DNA of 64,000 nt from contig AZLU01000184.1 of the NCBI GenBank assembly GCA_002224055.1, positions 18,788-82,787 on the forward strand. Direction: 5' to 3'. The position numbers were made by a program, and so were the translations under genes. How positions within the stretch are numbered: the stretch's first letter is position 1; each line of letters opens with the position of its first letter. Source of the stretch: Pezizomycotina sp. ARF18. Its lineage: Eukaryota; Ascomycota. This document shows positions 1-14,800 of this stretch, piece after piece. A model generated the notes under the pieces. It saw only the letters and a program-made list of their open reading frames with translations, was not told where the DNA came from and ran no database searches.

Positions 1-1
1 G

Positions 2-2815
2 TATAGCGAGTTTGCAACCTTGCAGACTTGCCGCTCACCAGATGAGCAGATGACAAACCTCGACTGGTGGGCAAAGACAATTTTGCGCGAGCATACTGAG
101 TCTATAATCCCTCGGATAACAATGCTGAAGATTCCTCAAGAATCGGCGCCCTTCGAGGAGTGCGGACTTCACGTTCACAAACTCCCAGCTGGCGCTGTTA
201 GGCATTTCGGCACCGAAGTTTGTCAAAATACGACGCCATTCATCAGCTGGCTATCGCTGACTCAGGTTGTACTGGCGAGAATCTCCAGTCAACGATCTTT
301 TATCCTCAACATTCCGTCACGGATCGGGCCAACATGCCGCAATTCTACGAGACCATCGGATTCTTCCTCAACACAGTCGCGTTTCCCGTCGCAGTTAACA
401 ATGCTTCCACCTTTTTCGATATTCGAAAGGCCGTGCAGGACCACTATCTCGATATACTCGCCCACCCAGCTCCTTACGAAGACGTTGCTCGTCGTCTACG
501 ATCTTTAGGTGGCGAAGCTTCCATGGAGCTCAACAGCGAACTCATGTTCGTTTTCCATGACAAGCGAAAGCCGGCAGCGGTCTCGGTTTCCTCGCCGTAT
601 CCACGCTTCTTACAAGAGGCAAGGAGAATTGACCTTCCTTCGGCGGGAGCTAGGGTCGATCTAGTCATCCATTTCGACGAGAACGGCGAGGTTCCTGCGC
701 TCAAGTTCGAATACAAGTCGTCGCTGTTCCCGAAGCAATTTATTGAATGCCTGGGCCGCAGCTTCGAAACTATGCTTTTGGACATCGTAGCCGATACCGA
801 AGCCAAAAGTATCTCGGACTTGCGTATCATCTCCGCCGCAGATGAAAACAAGTTGGAAACTTACTCTACCATGACCGAGATTCCGCAGCAAATGCAGGAC
901 CTCTGGATCAATGGTAACGGTGATGCTTTGCTCCACGATTTTGTCGTAAAGGTGGCCGATGAGTACTTTGATGAAGTGGCGCTCGAGTCTCTTAATGGAG
1001 AGAAGATGACTTATGAGGTCCTTATGCACAGGGCAAGGAGCCTCGCTAGCTCCCTCCGCGCATCGTACGGCATTGGAAGCACCGTTGGCGACGTTGTAGC
1101 GTTAATGATGGACAAATCTTTAACCTTGGTGGTTTGCCAGCTGGCAACCTTGATCGCCGGAGCGGCGTTCGTCAACGTTGACCCTTCGCATAAAGCTGCC
1201 GTCAACGAAAACAAGATAGAGGTCTGCAAGGCCAAGCTGGTTATCGTCGAAGACAAGACTAGCCAGCCTGTTTCGGCGCTGAAAAAGCGAAACGCAATCG
1301 TGAATATCGCTGATTTCCTTGATCTCGCGGGGCTTCCACCCACTTACCTCGACCTCGAGCGGCCAAAGGCTTCCGACCTAGCTTACCTCTGCTTCACCTC
1401 CGGATCCACGGGCCAGCCAAAACTCATACCCATTCACCATGGAGCTGCTGCCGCTGGTATCGCAAGTCTGGTTCATGCCTATGGTATGGGACCGGGTGAC
1501 AGACGCGGGATGTTGTGCAGTATCACGTTTGATATTTCGGTGCTCGAAGTATATCTCACGCTTGCGTGCGGAAGCACTTTGTGTATCCCTCCGACCGACG
1601 ATGCCGTGACATCCGTTGCGGACGTGATAAATAAAATGCAGATAACCCACATTTCTCTCACCCCGACGGTCCTATCCAGCATTCAGGGTGGCCCCCGCGA
1701 GGTCCCCTCGCTGCGTTCGGTCTGCCTCGGCGGTGAACCCACACCGAGGAAGCTATTCAATATCTGGGGTAGAGAGCCCGGTTTGAGTCTCTTCAACGTC
1801 TACGGACCGTCTGAAACCGTTCTGGAAACTCACCGTCGCCAATTTTTTCTGGAGGATGACGACCAGGCCATTTCCCAAAAGATCGGCCGACCGTACCCCT
1901 CGCTCCGAAGTTACGTCTTGGACTCATTCGGCAAACCAGTTCTTCCCGGTTGCGTGGGAATGCTGCACATCAGTGAAAGAGTCCCGGGTAGATGGGGCCA
2001 AGTCAGTCGAGGCTACCTTACGGAGCTGGCTGCCGGAAAGGAGAATCCTTTCTTCCAACACGACCGCTTCGGATGGACGTACTGCACGGGAGACCTGGCC
2101 TTCTATGATTTCAAAGGGGATTTCTATATCCAGGGACGTCAAGACGACCAGGTTAAACTCCACGGCGTTCGGTTTGACCTCGGCGATATAGAAGGCGCGC
2201 TATCATCCCTAGCCAACGGCACTACCCGTCATGGAGGTGTTGAGGTTGTGGTCACCCTATCCGCTCTCGGGGACGAGAAGCACCTCACTGCCTTTGTAAA
2301 GCATGATGCCTCGGGGCATTCTAGCGAGAACGCATCTCAGGACTACATTATGCCGGTCACCTCAGAAACCATGCATATCCTGAGAAAGCTTAGGGAGGAG
2401 TCCAGGGCGGTAATGCATAACGTCATGGTGCCGCAGTACTGGGTGCCTGTTTGTCGCTATCCACTAAACGTCAACGGCAAAACCGACAGGAAAGCTCTTC
2501 AGGCACGGTTTGCTCATATAACTGGCAAGCGGGAATATCTCCTACTGGATCCAAAGGCTGAAAAGGGCGCGAGCGATTCGGAAGGAAACTCTCAGTTGGC
2601 TATGATAAACCCAAAGCTCCTGGCTATGTGGAGCACAATGCTCAAAATAGACCTCTCTGATATCGACATCGACCAACCGTTTTCAATGCTGGAGGTGATA
2701 GCATTTCTGCGATCCTGTTTTGCTCCAAGGCCCGGGCTGCGGGATTGAAGGACTGCACTGTGTCGCAATTTTATAAAACCCCAACCTTGGCAGGTCTAAA
2801 TGCCTTACTCTCGAC
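2..2815 (+). other. NRPS module 1 (first visible): C (partial)-A1-T1
   Basis: The first roughly 840 bases are the C-terminal half of a condensation domain. It lacks the HHxxxDG motif, which must lie upstream, but has the conserved GFFLNTVAFPV segment. A1 spans about 880-2520 with FTSGSTGQPK, NVYGPSE, TGDLA, GRQDDQVKLHG and NVNGKTDRK. Asp235 of the substrate pocket (Stachelhaus numbering) is kept in FDISVLEVY, so an ordinary alpha-amino acid is expected. T1 lies at about 2600-2810. Its carrier Ser sits in GGDSI after allowing for one missing G near 2692. Confidence 0.88.
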
Positions 2816-5800
2816 CAAGATTTCGCAGGCCCTAGTCGTCTCTCCGCCCGAGGAACAGCGATCACCTTATAGGCTCTGCAACGTCATAGGGATTACCGAC
2901 GACCAAATCGATCGCTGTTTGACATCGCATTCCATCGATATATCCAAGGTAGCCCAAGTATACCCGTCACGGCTATGCAACGTTCTATGTTATTGCAGTC
3001 CATGGAGGATCCACGCCTATACGCTTCCCAGCTTGTTTACCGTCTGTCTGGAGTTTTCGATCTTCGGCGCTTTCAGGCAGCGGCTGCTGCCGTACACCGA
3101 GCGCACCCATCTCTGCGGACAACTTTCGCTCAGACTCAAGGCCAAGAGACTTCCTTCGGAGAGCTCTTATCGGTCGAAATGAAAGCAAGCGAAACTGGTT
3201 TCTCCAAGTTGGAGGTCGAAAGTAAGCCGGAGGTTGATTTTGAATCCCTTCTTGAAGCTGATCGTGTTTCCGGTTTCCCTCTCGGAGGTTCTATGCTCCG
3301 GCTAAGAGTTTTCTGCGAATCCACTCACGTCTACTACGTGGCGATCACAGCCCATCACGCTAGCATAGATGGTTGGTCGGGCGATGTTATCGTTCGCGAT
3401 TTAGCCTCAGCCTACGCCGCCAACAGTATTGAGAATAGTCCATCGTTCTCGAGCTTTGTCGAATTTCATCAGCAATCGGATAGAGATGGGCTATAAAGTT
3501 TTGGCATCAGAGGCTACATGGCTTCTCACCAGCTACTACCTCTACCGAAAGCGGTTGCGCAGAGAACGAGATCCGCGTACTTCGACATAGAATATCACCC
3601 AGGGAAAGGACTTTTCCAAGTTCGCTGCCGAGCTGGGAATCACCAACGCGACCGTGTTCCAAGCAGCGGCATCTTTTGTCCTATCCAGAATGACAGGCTC
3701 AAATGACAATGTCTTTGGCATGGTTGTCGCGGGTCGGAACGCCGATATCCCCGGGATCGAGAGAATGGTCGGGAACTTCCTGAATACTATACCGTTCAGA
3801 CATATCCTCGATGGCGACTTCGACGTCGCCTCGTGGTTGAAGCAAGTTCATGAACATTCCCTAGAATGCCTGCGCCACGATCACCTCTCACTTGAAGAGA
3901 TCCTTCAACTAGCAGAGTCGCACACCTCCGGCGAACGGTTCTTCGATGTTGTCTTGAACTATGAGTTCCAAGCCGAGGAATCTGGTGGAGCGATCAAGTT
4001 CGGACCCGAGCTTGTTGTCGACGGCATCCAAGGAAGGGAAAACTCCGAGGTACCACTTACCCTTGTAATCGAGCATGTATCAGACGGCACGGTCATAACT
4101 GCGAAGTACGATAAATCGAAGTACTCGGAGGGTGCTGTGTCCTCTGCCTTGGAACAATACGCCAGGATCGTGGAAGATATCGTCGGAGATCCACATTCCG
4201 CGCACTCCCGCAAGGTCTCCAGCGTTGGCAGCCCCTTGACCTATAGGGAGCTCGACGCAATCAAAACTTCTCATACGAACTTGGACAGAAGCAACATGAC
4301 GCTCGTCTCTGCTTTTAGGGCATCCGTACAACGATTCCCCAGGAATATTGCGGTCCACGATGCCTTCTCGAAATGGTCGTTTGAGGAAGTGGACGCAAAG
4401 TCTGATTCGGTTGCCGCCTACCTCGTGGAAAACGGTGTTGGTAAGGGCAAGGTTGTGGCATATTATCGGAAAAGTCAGCGGCCCTAGTAATAGCCATGTT
4501 AGGCGTCCTCAAAACCGGCGCGGCTTACTGTCCGCTGGACGTTAACTCCCCTAAAGAACGCTTGAACTGCTCATTCGCAAGCTTGGCGCCAAAACCGTAC
4601 TCGGCAATGACAGTGCCAGAAGGAACTCCCAGGATTCATCTCAATAGACGATATTCCGCGAGCTTTCTTCAAAAGCCAACGAAGGATCCTGTCAGATTCC
4701 CCTTGCTATATTCTGTTTACGAGCGGGACTACCGGTGAACCGAAGGGCTGTGTCTTATCCCACCGAGCCGTCTATAACGTCGTGGAGGAAACTTCCGCGC
4801 TATACGGAATCACCCCCTCATCGCGCGTTTTATTGTTTGCAAACGCTGTATTCGATGCCTCTGTTGTGGATATCTATGGTGCTCTCAGTAGGGGTGCAAC
4901 GCTGTGTATCCCTACGCAAGAGGAGCTACTGACAGATCTCGCTATGGCGTCTCGAAGCTATCGTGCCGATATCCTTCACCTCACCCCGTCGGTCGCCAGC
5001 CTCCTAGCACCGGAAGATTGCCCAACGGTGAAGACTCTGGTTTTAGGCGGTGAGAAGGTCAGTGCCGCCTTACGCGATCGATGGGCAGCAAAGGTACGCC
5101 TAATCGATGGCTACGGTCCGACTGAATGCGCGGTACAGGTTTCAGCTACCGTGATACATCCCTACATGGAAACCTCGGTGATCTCGCAGCCTCTCAAAGG
5201 AAACTTGCTCGTGCTCTTGGACAACTTCGGAAACGTCGCACGCGTCGGACAGGTTGGCGAAATCCATGTCGGAGGGACGCAGCTATTCGACGGATACTTG
5301 GGCGCCTCGGAGCTTACGGATAAAGTCCTCGTACCTGCACCCTTCAATAAGTCCGTAAAGCTGTATGCCACTGGAGATTTGGGCAGATACCGTGAAGGTA
5401 TGCACATTGAGATTGTCGGAAGGAAAGACACGCAGGTAAAGCTAGCGGGCCAGCGCGTGGAGGTTGAGGAAATAGAGTCCATTTTAGTTTCTTTGCCAAC
5501 GTGCGTCGCGCCGCCGTTTTCGTTGACGGACAAATATTGCACGCTAGGGTCGAAGGCGACGAGGCCGGTCGAGAGGCTATCGAGGCCCATTGCGCCAGGA
5601 TGCTCCCTCCGCAGCTTGTCCCCACGATATCTTTCGTGGCAGCAATCCCCATGACGGCTAGCAATAAGATTAATCGCAGGCAAGTCAAGGAGGACTTTGA
5701 GAAGTCATCAGACCGTCGAAGTCAGGCCACGAAGTCTCCCCCGGCAACTTCGGAAGAGATATTCGTCGCGTCGGCAATCTCGAAGCTCGTAAACGGCCCG

Positions 5801-8800
5801 GTTGACGATACTAACGCACTGCTGACTTCCTTCGGTCTCAACTCGATCGGCATGATGCAGCTCAGAGCAATCCTCGCTAAAAGGTACGGAACGAGCATGA
5901 CTTACAGCCAGATTAGAGGTGCCGGGACGATTCTACGCTTGGCTAAAAAGATATCGAGATTATCCGTTGCGGCTCCGGTAGCATCTCTGAGTAGCATTCT
6001 CGATCGCCGCGTCTCTCGAAAGAGTACGAAAGTCATGGGCACTTTATACCAGATGTGGCTCGCGCAGGAGCGGTTGCGAGACTCATCCTACAACGTTTGC
6101 CGGGTGGTCGAACTTAAAAACGTCTACAAGCCGTGTGAGGTTTCGGACGCATTGCGTCAGGCAATTGACCACGTCGATATTTTCCGCTCCACATTCGAGT
6201 GGAACCATTCCGAAAATGCGCTGCAACAGGTTCATCACGAGTCTCCTCTTTTCGACCTCGAAGTCAAGCAAGATTATAACGAGGCTGCGATGAAGGAATT
6301 GTGTGAACAGGACAGCAATTTCGTCTTCGATTTAAAGAGCGGTCCTCTCGCCAGGATCAAAATCTTCAGCAACTCTGGGGTTAATGGTGCCATTTTCGTT
6401 TACTACAATATCCACCATATACTCGTCGACGAGTGGACTTGCGATGCGCTTGTTGACTCGCTCCTCAGGTTCCTGAACGGAAGAGATCAGCAGGAATTTA
6501 CCACTCTCTCGGGTGAGACTGATGACAGCAACGCCGTGACGCAAGCTTGGAAAGCCAAGCTAGAGGACATCTCGCCTCTCGATACTACAAGTTGGCCGAC
6601 CGGCACTGGAACCTCTCGTTCTGTTGGTGAGGTAGTGATTGAGGTCCCTGTCGCCCCGCAGTGGCAATCCAGAAGTTTTCTAAAGCTTCCGGTCAGTCCG
6701 CCTTCTCAATATTCCTTTCCGTCTTCCAGCTGCTACTCCACAAATATACCTCTGCGGAGGATCTGGCAGTGTTGATCCCATTAACTACTCGGGGAAATCA
6801 GCCGGAAACTCACAATACGCTCGGTAACTTCACGAACACCGCCGTCATACGCTCGAATATCGTTGGCATTAACACCACCGCAGAGTTCATCCAAAAACCG
6901 GCGAATTCGTAGACTTCGCGATGGATAACTCTCGCGCTCCACTGGATCAAGTCTTGAAATCCGTCGGTGCTTCGCTCCAAGAACATTCCGTAATGTTCTC
7001 TTTCAACAACGGACAGGATCATTCGGAGGTCATCGATCGCTCGTCTGAGTTTTTGAGACCATTATCGGCAATGTTCGACATAACGTTCAATGTTGTCGCT
7101 TCGGCAGGATCGCAATTTTCCGTCGCTCTTCACTATGATCAGTCAAAATTCGATGGGGAGTTCATGCAGCTCCTAGTTGACGAGTACGTATCTCTAGCAT
7201 CGAAAGGATATCAATCAACAATCCAGTCCTTCATGGACAGCGGCATAGACCTTCGCACTGGTTCTTTCCTGAAGTCGCTTCCTGAACCGACGATCCTTCA
7301 CCAACTATTCGAACGGCAAGCAAAGAAGAACCCGCACTCCATTGCTATTGACTACTATTATGAGGGCAAACACGAACTCGTCACCTACGAGGAGCTCGAT
7401 CGCAAGGCTGATAAGCTTGCGAATGCCTTAATCGAACTTGGGGTCGGCCGGGACGATATAGTGCCGATTTTCGCGGAACAGTCTCCGGACCTCGTCATCT
7501 CGTTCCTTGGAATTCTCAAGGCTGGTGCGGCGTACACGCCTCTTGCGCGGGACGGAGTTTGGCCGGAGGAACGAATGACTCGTATCATTCAGCGTGTCAA
7601 AGCCAAAGTCATTGTTGCCGATTGCGCAGATGTTCCCGGAGCTCCCGGGAGTCCAAGTCGTCCCGGTCGTGTCGGATGGTGGCAGGCTCGATACCGCCCC
7701 ACGCGTTAGCATCTCGCCGAGCGATATAGCTTATATCCTCTGGACATCCGGAACAACAGGCGAGCCTAAAGGCGTCAAAATCTCCCACGCATCCGCCGCG
7801 ACAGCCCTGTCCAACACTACACACGAAGTGTACGAGCGAGGCGCGGAAGATCGGGTCCTCAACTTCTCAAGCCCAATCTACGACGTCGTCGCCGAAGATG
7901 TCTTCTGTACTCTTTCTGTAGGCGCAACTGTCTGTATGGCTCCTCGTCGGGATCTTCTGGATCGGCTCGAGCACGTCATGATTGCGCTGAAGCCCACAAT
8001 GTTGGATTTAACGCCGAGTGTCGCCTCCCTCCTCGATCCCTCAGTAACTCCGTTGAAAGTGCTCAGCGTCGGCGGTGAGGCGATAACGGAGAAAGTTATG
8101 AAGATATGGGGCAAGTCAACGAGACTTGTGAATGTGTACGGCCCATGCGAGAACACCGTCTCGTCAACTTTCAGGGTCGTGAAACTTGATGATGGCATGG
8201 ACAAGAGATCGATCGGCAAACCGCTTTCTACGGTCCGCGTTGCTATCCTAGACCGATGGAACAACATATCGCCACCATACGTTCCCGGCGAAATCTGTTT
8301 AGGCGGAAATCAAATGTTCTCTGGCTATCTGAACGACGATGTCAAGACTGCCGAGGTGCACATCGATCATCCGTCCGCTGGAAGGCTTTATCGCAGTGGG
8401 GACTTCGGCTTCCAAGACTCTGATGGAAACATAATATTCCTCGGGCGTCGCGATCACCAGGTCAAGATTCGGGACAAAGGACGGAACTCGGCGGAATCTC
8501 TTCCATCATCGAAGAATCGCCTAACGTCACCAGCGCTACCGTCATGCTCGCCTCCCAGCAGTTAATCGCCTTCGTTGTGTTCGACCGAAGGTCCGAGGAT
8601 GGACGCCTGGAACGGGTAAAAGAATGGTCCAGATCCAAGCTACCGGCCCGGACAGTCCCATCCGTATGGCTGGAGGTCGATCGAATCCCCATCACCGCGA
8701 GCGGTAAAGTCAACCAGAGAGAATTACTTGCCATCTACAAAGATAAAAGCCGTCACAGTAAACAGCAAGAAACAGCCAAGTTGGAGGTTGCTAAACAAGC

Positions 8801-11800
8801 TTCCGCCAGCGAAACTTGCCCAGCCAACGACATTGAGAGGATGCTCATCACCATTTCCGCTCAATTCTTCCAAACGACGGGCAGAGCATCGAAATCGAAA
8901 CGAACCTGTTTGAGCGGGTCTTGATTCCTTTAGTGGGATGGCTGCCGTGGCCAAGCTTCGCAAGGAGGTGGAGGTTGACTTGTCTCTCAATGACATCCTA
9001 GACTGCCAATGCTTAAGCGAACTAGCCGTGGCAATTAAGCAACTGAAGGGCATACCCAACCGCGATGAAAAGAACCAAGCGATCGCGCCGCCTGTTTCGG
9101 CTACCGCAGCTACCTCGACGTCCTATCCGCCAGCTCAATCCAAAAACGTTTCTACTTCGCGCAGCGAGTCTTGAACGACGCAACCTATAACATCCCACTT
9201 CTGATAGAAGTGAAAGCCGGTGCGTCCACCATTGTCAAAGCGATCAATGACATCTGCCAGCAAAATTCCATCTTCCGCACCGTTTCGAACTCCGTGGGGA
9301 TGAAGTTTTCCAGATCGTCCACCCCGACATAACAGGCGCTAGTTATGCAGAGATCGTCGAAGTCGCTTCTGAATCCGATGTCCGGTCCGCATGTGATGCA
9401 GATTCAAAGGCGTCGTTCGATTTGGAGCGTCTACCTTTGATCCGCGCCAAAATATTCCCTTCTTCGGTAGATGCATCCTGTACATAAACATGCATCACAT
9501 CATCACCGACGAGGCATCGAACGGTCTCTTCATCCGCGACGTCATTCACCGAGCGACCGCCGCAGGCCCCACGCCTCTATATGCCAACTTCTCGCAATAT
9601 CTCGATTACTCCACAGAAGAACAGAACCAGAACCTGGAGAGCAGCCTTGACTACTGGAAATCTTCTCTGGTCGCAGTCTCACCGCTAGCAATCATCGGTC
9701 AAGGCAAAGGCAAGCGTACTTTGGGTGCGTTTGAGCACAGCTTTTCTACCGCAGGCCGACCCAAGTGGGCAGCCAGAAAAGGCGCGACACCGTTCTCTTA
9801 CCACTTTGGACTCTTCCAGGCAGTCCTCCAGCGGCTTTGGAACTTCAACGATTCGGCTATATTGATACCGGCTTCTCAGAGACCGCACGGCGAGAACGTA
9901 TATGGCTGCTTCATCAACACGGTTCCAGTCGTCGCGGGCTCGATCGATAACGCCACATCGTTGGCTGAAATCGTCCGCGCCAGCAGGAAGAACGTGTTTG
10001 ATGCTCTCGGTAACGCCTCGGTCCCGTTCGAGAGGATCGCACGCGAGGCCGGATTCGGAGCCGATGACTTTCAAGTGATGTTCGTCTACCATGAAGACCA
10101 TCAGCAATCAACAGCGCAAGAGCAATGGAAGCCTCTGAACCACCTCCTTTCCGGAAACGGGAACGTCGCGGCCAAATTTCCCCTCACCGTTTCTCTTACT
10201 GTCTCGAACAACGCCGCGAAGGTCGCAGTGGAATTCGACAGCAGCATCGTTAGCGGATTGGACGTGGAAATACTCTGTGTTCACTACGAAAGGCTCCTAA
10301 ACTTGGCGGTTGAAAATCAAAATGCCACTGCTCCGCTCGGTCAACTGAACATCCTCACCGCAGAAGAACAGTCAACAGTTGAGGTTCTCCGTAAATCGCA
10401 GGCTATCCAAGCCGACAATGAACCTCTTGTTCACGAACTCATCCAACAACGTGCCGAAAAGATGCCAGATAGCACTGCCTGTATCTTTGAAAACACCGAA
10501 AAGTGCACTTACGAGGAACTTTGGTCGCGCGTCGAGGCAATCAAGGCAATCCTACCGGAAAGACGGAGCAACGATACCGTCGGGATTTACCTAGATGCGG
10601 GTATTGAAAGAATCGCCGCCATACTTGGCACGGTCTCCGCCGGTTTCGCGTACGTACCTTTGGATGTTAACAACCCGGCCAGCAGAAACGCTTTTATCAT
10701 CCAGGACTGCTGCCCCAAAGCAATCATCGCAAGGCGTAGCAAAGCGATCGAGAAGCTCCTGGCCGAAATTTCCGCACCGGTTGACGTTCTCTACCTAGGC
10801 GAGCTCGGTAAATCCGAATCGAGCCGTGAGGAGCTACAGCCAGTCGATATCCAGCAGTCTGACCTCGCATACATCCTATACACAAGCGGTTCGACCGGTA
10901 CCCCAAAGGCGTAGAGGTCACCCACGACGCTCTGAGCAACTCCATTCGGGAACATCGTAGAATCTACGGCCTCGAAGCCAGTAGTCGTCTCCTTCAATTC
11001 GCGCCGTGGACCTTCGACGTCTCCGTCGCCGATATCTTCGGAACCCTCTCCGCAGGCGGCACGCTGTGCCTCGGAAGAAGAATTACCTCCTCACGAACCT
11101 CGCGGAAGCCATTAGAACCATGTCCGTAACGCATATCGCGACCACGCCGACGGTTATCAGCCTGTTGACCCGGAAACCGCCCCATCCCTCGAATGCTTGC
11201 TATCGGCGGTGAGCCTATGACGAAGCAGGTCCGCGATACATGGACTAATTCTAAGGCGACCCTACGGAACGTGTATGGCCCCACTGAGGCAACTGTCAAT
11301 ATCGTCAGCAAAGTAATGACCGCAACAACTCCAATTGCAGAAATCGGCAGGCCGCTGATGAACGTCGTCGCCTATATCCTCAACGAACAGCTCTCGGAGA
11401 TGCCGTTCGGTTGTGTCGGGCAACTCGCAATTTCCGGCCCGCAGCTGGCGCGTGGATACCGCAACAGGCTAAAAGAGAACGAGCAGGCTTTCATTCAGCA
11501 CGAGGAATTCGGAAGGCTGTACCTCACTGGCGATCTTGCGAAAATGGACAGGGACGGCAGTATCACCTGCTTCGGAAGGATCGATACCCAAGTCAAGCTC
11601 CGCGGACAACGTATTGAACTGGGAGAGATTGAAGAGACCCTAGTAGCCGCTGGAGCCAAGAGGGCCGTCGCCCTCCTCGTCAAAGATGATCAAACGCAGA
11701 GCCTTGCCGTTGCGTTCACCGAGGGCGAAGCTGCTGCTCTGAAGAGCGCCGCAAAGAAGAACCTCCCATCCTACTTCTTCCCCAAATATTGGATCCCAAT

Positions 11801-14800
11801 GAACATCCCGCTGAACAATAACGGCAAAGTCGACAGGAAGGAAGTTGCTAAACAAGTTTCCTCGCTCGATCTATCCAATTTCCTCAACGAGGACGATTCA
11901 GCAGCTTTAAGCACTAGCTCCTTCGTCCCGCTATCCGGTGAGAAAGAAACGCTCATCGGCGGCCTAGTTAAGACGCTCCTGAACGTCCGCGGCGAGATTT
12001 TCGCCAATAATAACTTCTTCTCGCTATCGGGAGACTCCATTTCCGCCGTGAGGCTAGTTACCATGGCTAGGTCCCAGGGGCTCAACTTCACCGTCGTCGA
12101 CATCTACAACAACCCTACCATTTCCCAATTAGCATCAGTCGCTACATTCACCAGCGAGTCCGTTCGAACTTTACCCACCGAGATCGTTTCAAAGTCCCAC
12201 GGCTTTATCGAGCCAACGCCTATCATGGAATGGTTCCAGCGGAGCAACAAGAGGAACCCCCACTGGTACAACCAGTCGCAGCTCCTTAAGTTCTCCTCCC
12301 TAGAAATGCTCAATAAAATGCCCGCCGCTTGGAAGCCGTAGTCGCAGCCCATCCATCGCTGAGGATAAGGTCGGATGGATCCAGAGTCTGGGTTCCGGAA
12401 CACTCCGTAAACGACTTCAAGACTTTCGAACGAAAGGTCTCGCAGGCAGCCCCAGCGCAGCAGTACAATCTTGCCTCAACCTCAAGCAAGGACCCATATC
12501 GTGTCTAGATCTCATGCAGGCATCAGATGGCCACTACTACTCCTTCATTGTCGTGCACCATCTGGCGATTGATATCGTTTCCTGGAGGATTATTTCGACG
12601 ATCTCCGCCAGTTCTTGATGACGGGTGAGGAATTGGAACCGGAATACGGATCGTTCCGAGACTGGTCCGAGCGGGTTCAAATGAGGCAATCTCTCATGAC
12701 CATCGAACCTCCTACAGAAGACGCATCGCTCGGTAAACAAGAGTCAAATACAGTCAGCTCCAGAGAAGTCATTGATATCACACTTGGTTCCGAAGAAACG
12801 TCTTACCTTCTTTCCAAAGCCAACACTACATACAAGACTGAACCTGTAGATCTCATACTCAGCGGTCTCGTCATCGCTTACTCCGAATGGAATAAAGCAA
12901 AGGACAACGAAGTCGAGATCTGCTTCGAATCCCACGGCCGCGACTTCCACGACGAGACCGTCGATGTATCGAGAACTGTCGGCTGGTTCACTCACTTCAT
13001 GAACATGAAGTTCGCGAACGCTTCCTCCACGCCAGTCGCGGATGTCATCTGCCACGTCAAAGACGTCAGAAATAGTCACAAGGAAAAGCACGACGTCGCT
13101 AGACCCTACCTGCTTGCGCTCCCATCGTCTTCAATTACTCCGGTGCATCGTCGGGCCAAGAGCAAAACGACGGAATATTCGAAGTCATCCATATGACAGA
13201 AGAACCTGGGGACGAAGATCCAAACAATCTCTGCTCTTTCCGTCTTCGACGTTGGCGTTGGCGTTTCAGCAGACGGCTCAATGAGCTTCAGTATACTTTT
13301 CAGCTCTGCCATGTACGAAGCCGCGGAAATATCCAGCCTGTTGCAGATGTGGAAGGACGCCATGATGAAGGTTCTCAAGGCTACGGACACTACCGCCGTA
13401 TCTCTCACGCCTAGCGACGTTCCTCATATCAAAGCGAACAGCACCCAATTATCTCAACTCCTCGCTTCCATTGAATCTTACGGAATCCCGACGGAGGCGA
13501 TCGAAGACATCGTACCAGCAACCGACATGCAATCCTTCATGTTTCTCAAGAGCCAAGAGACCGGCTCCTACCTCGAATCCTTCACCTACGAAATCGAAGG
13601 ACAAATCGACACCGCTAAATTCGCAAAGGCCTGGGAAACCGTCCTGCAGAGACATAGCGTCCTCCGTACCGTATTCGTTCCGTGCGAACACAGCAGCGAA
13701 TTTGAACTCCTCCAGGTCGTTCTGAAGCCGGAGAACTACAAGGCTAAATTCTCATTCGCGCCTCCACCAGCGAAAGAAGACGACGTTATATTCGGTAAAT
13801 CTCTCTGCAGCTTTTACCTGCACGATGGGAACCGCTTCACTTGGAGGCACCACCACGCGCTCACAGACGGTTGGTCCACCGGTATCATCATGAGCGATCT
13901 TAAGGCCGCTTACCTGGACAATCTATCCCCGCCAGTCCTCAATTCAAAGACGTCTCAGTCCGTCTGCTCCAATCCAACGAAACCGCCGCTAGTTCTGGAA
14001 AGCCGAACTCGAGGAGTCGAAGTAACACAGTTAACCGACTACTCCCATAAGAAATCCGACAAGCCAACCCTCAAGATTCAGAAATGTCGCGCGCTATCGA
14101 CTGCTCGGTTGCAGATCTCGGCGCCTTCGCCTCCAAGCACGGAACAACATCTCGGTCCTCTTGCGAGCAGCATGGGGCCTAACCCTCTCAGCCTACACCG
14201 GCGACTCCGATGTCGTATTCGGAGTAACCTGCTCCGGCAGAAACATCCAGGGCATCGAAGACGTTGAAAGTGTCGTAGGCCCATGCATCAACACCGTCCC
14301 ATTCCTGGTCCGGGAGCAAAAGATACCATTACCTTGAAGGAGTACTTACAGAAAGTCAAGCAAACGACCATTTCCGTCCTGGCGCACGAATCGTACTCGC
14401 TAAGGAAGATTTATGGTCATATTGGTGTAAGAAAGAGTTGTTCAATACAGTGTTGCTGTACCAGAACTACCCGAAGGAGAAATCGTCCGAAGATTGTCCG
14501 TTTAGTCTGCAGATGGTTGACGCTCAGGAATCGACCGATATTCCACTGAATGTTATGATTGGCCATACGGAAGATGGCAAACTGCATATCAACGCGATGC
14601 TGCACGGTGAGACTTCTCTACAGAGTTTCTGGAGAACCTGTTGGACAGCTTCGGGTTAGCGCTTAACGCGCTTTCCAGAGCTGGATCGGAGAATACTACC
14701 TAGACAAATTAAATATTCTCTCGGATACACATCTCTCAAAAATCAACCGTCTTATCAGCGGACCAAGCCTGGAAAGGCCCACACCGACAACTTACCAACT

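Noticed and set aside
474-1343. Minus-strand frames inside the NRPS (474-851, 661-1029, 1011-1343)
   Set aside because: They are shadows of A1/C1 codons; no motif is present on that strand.
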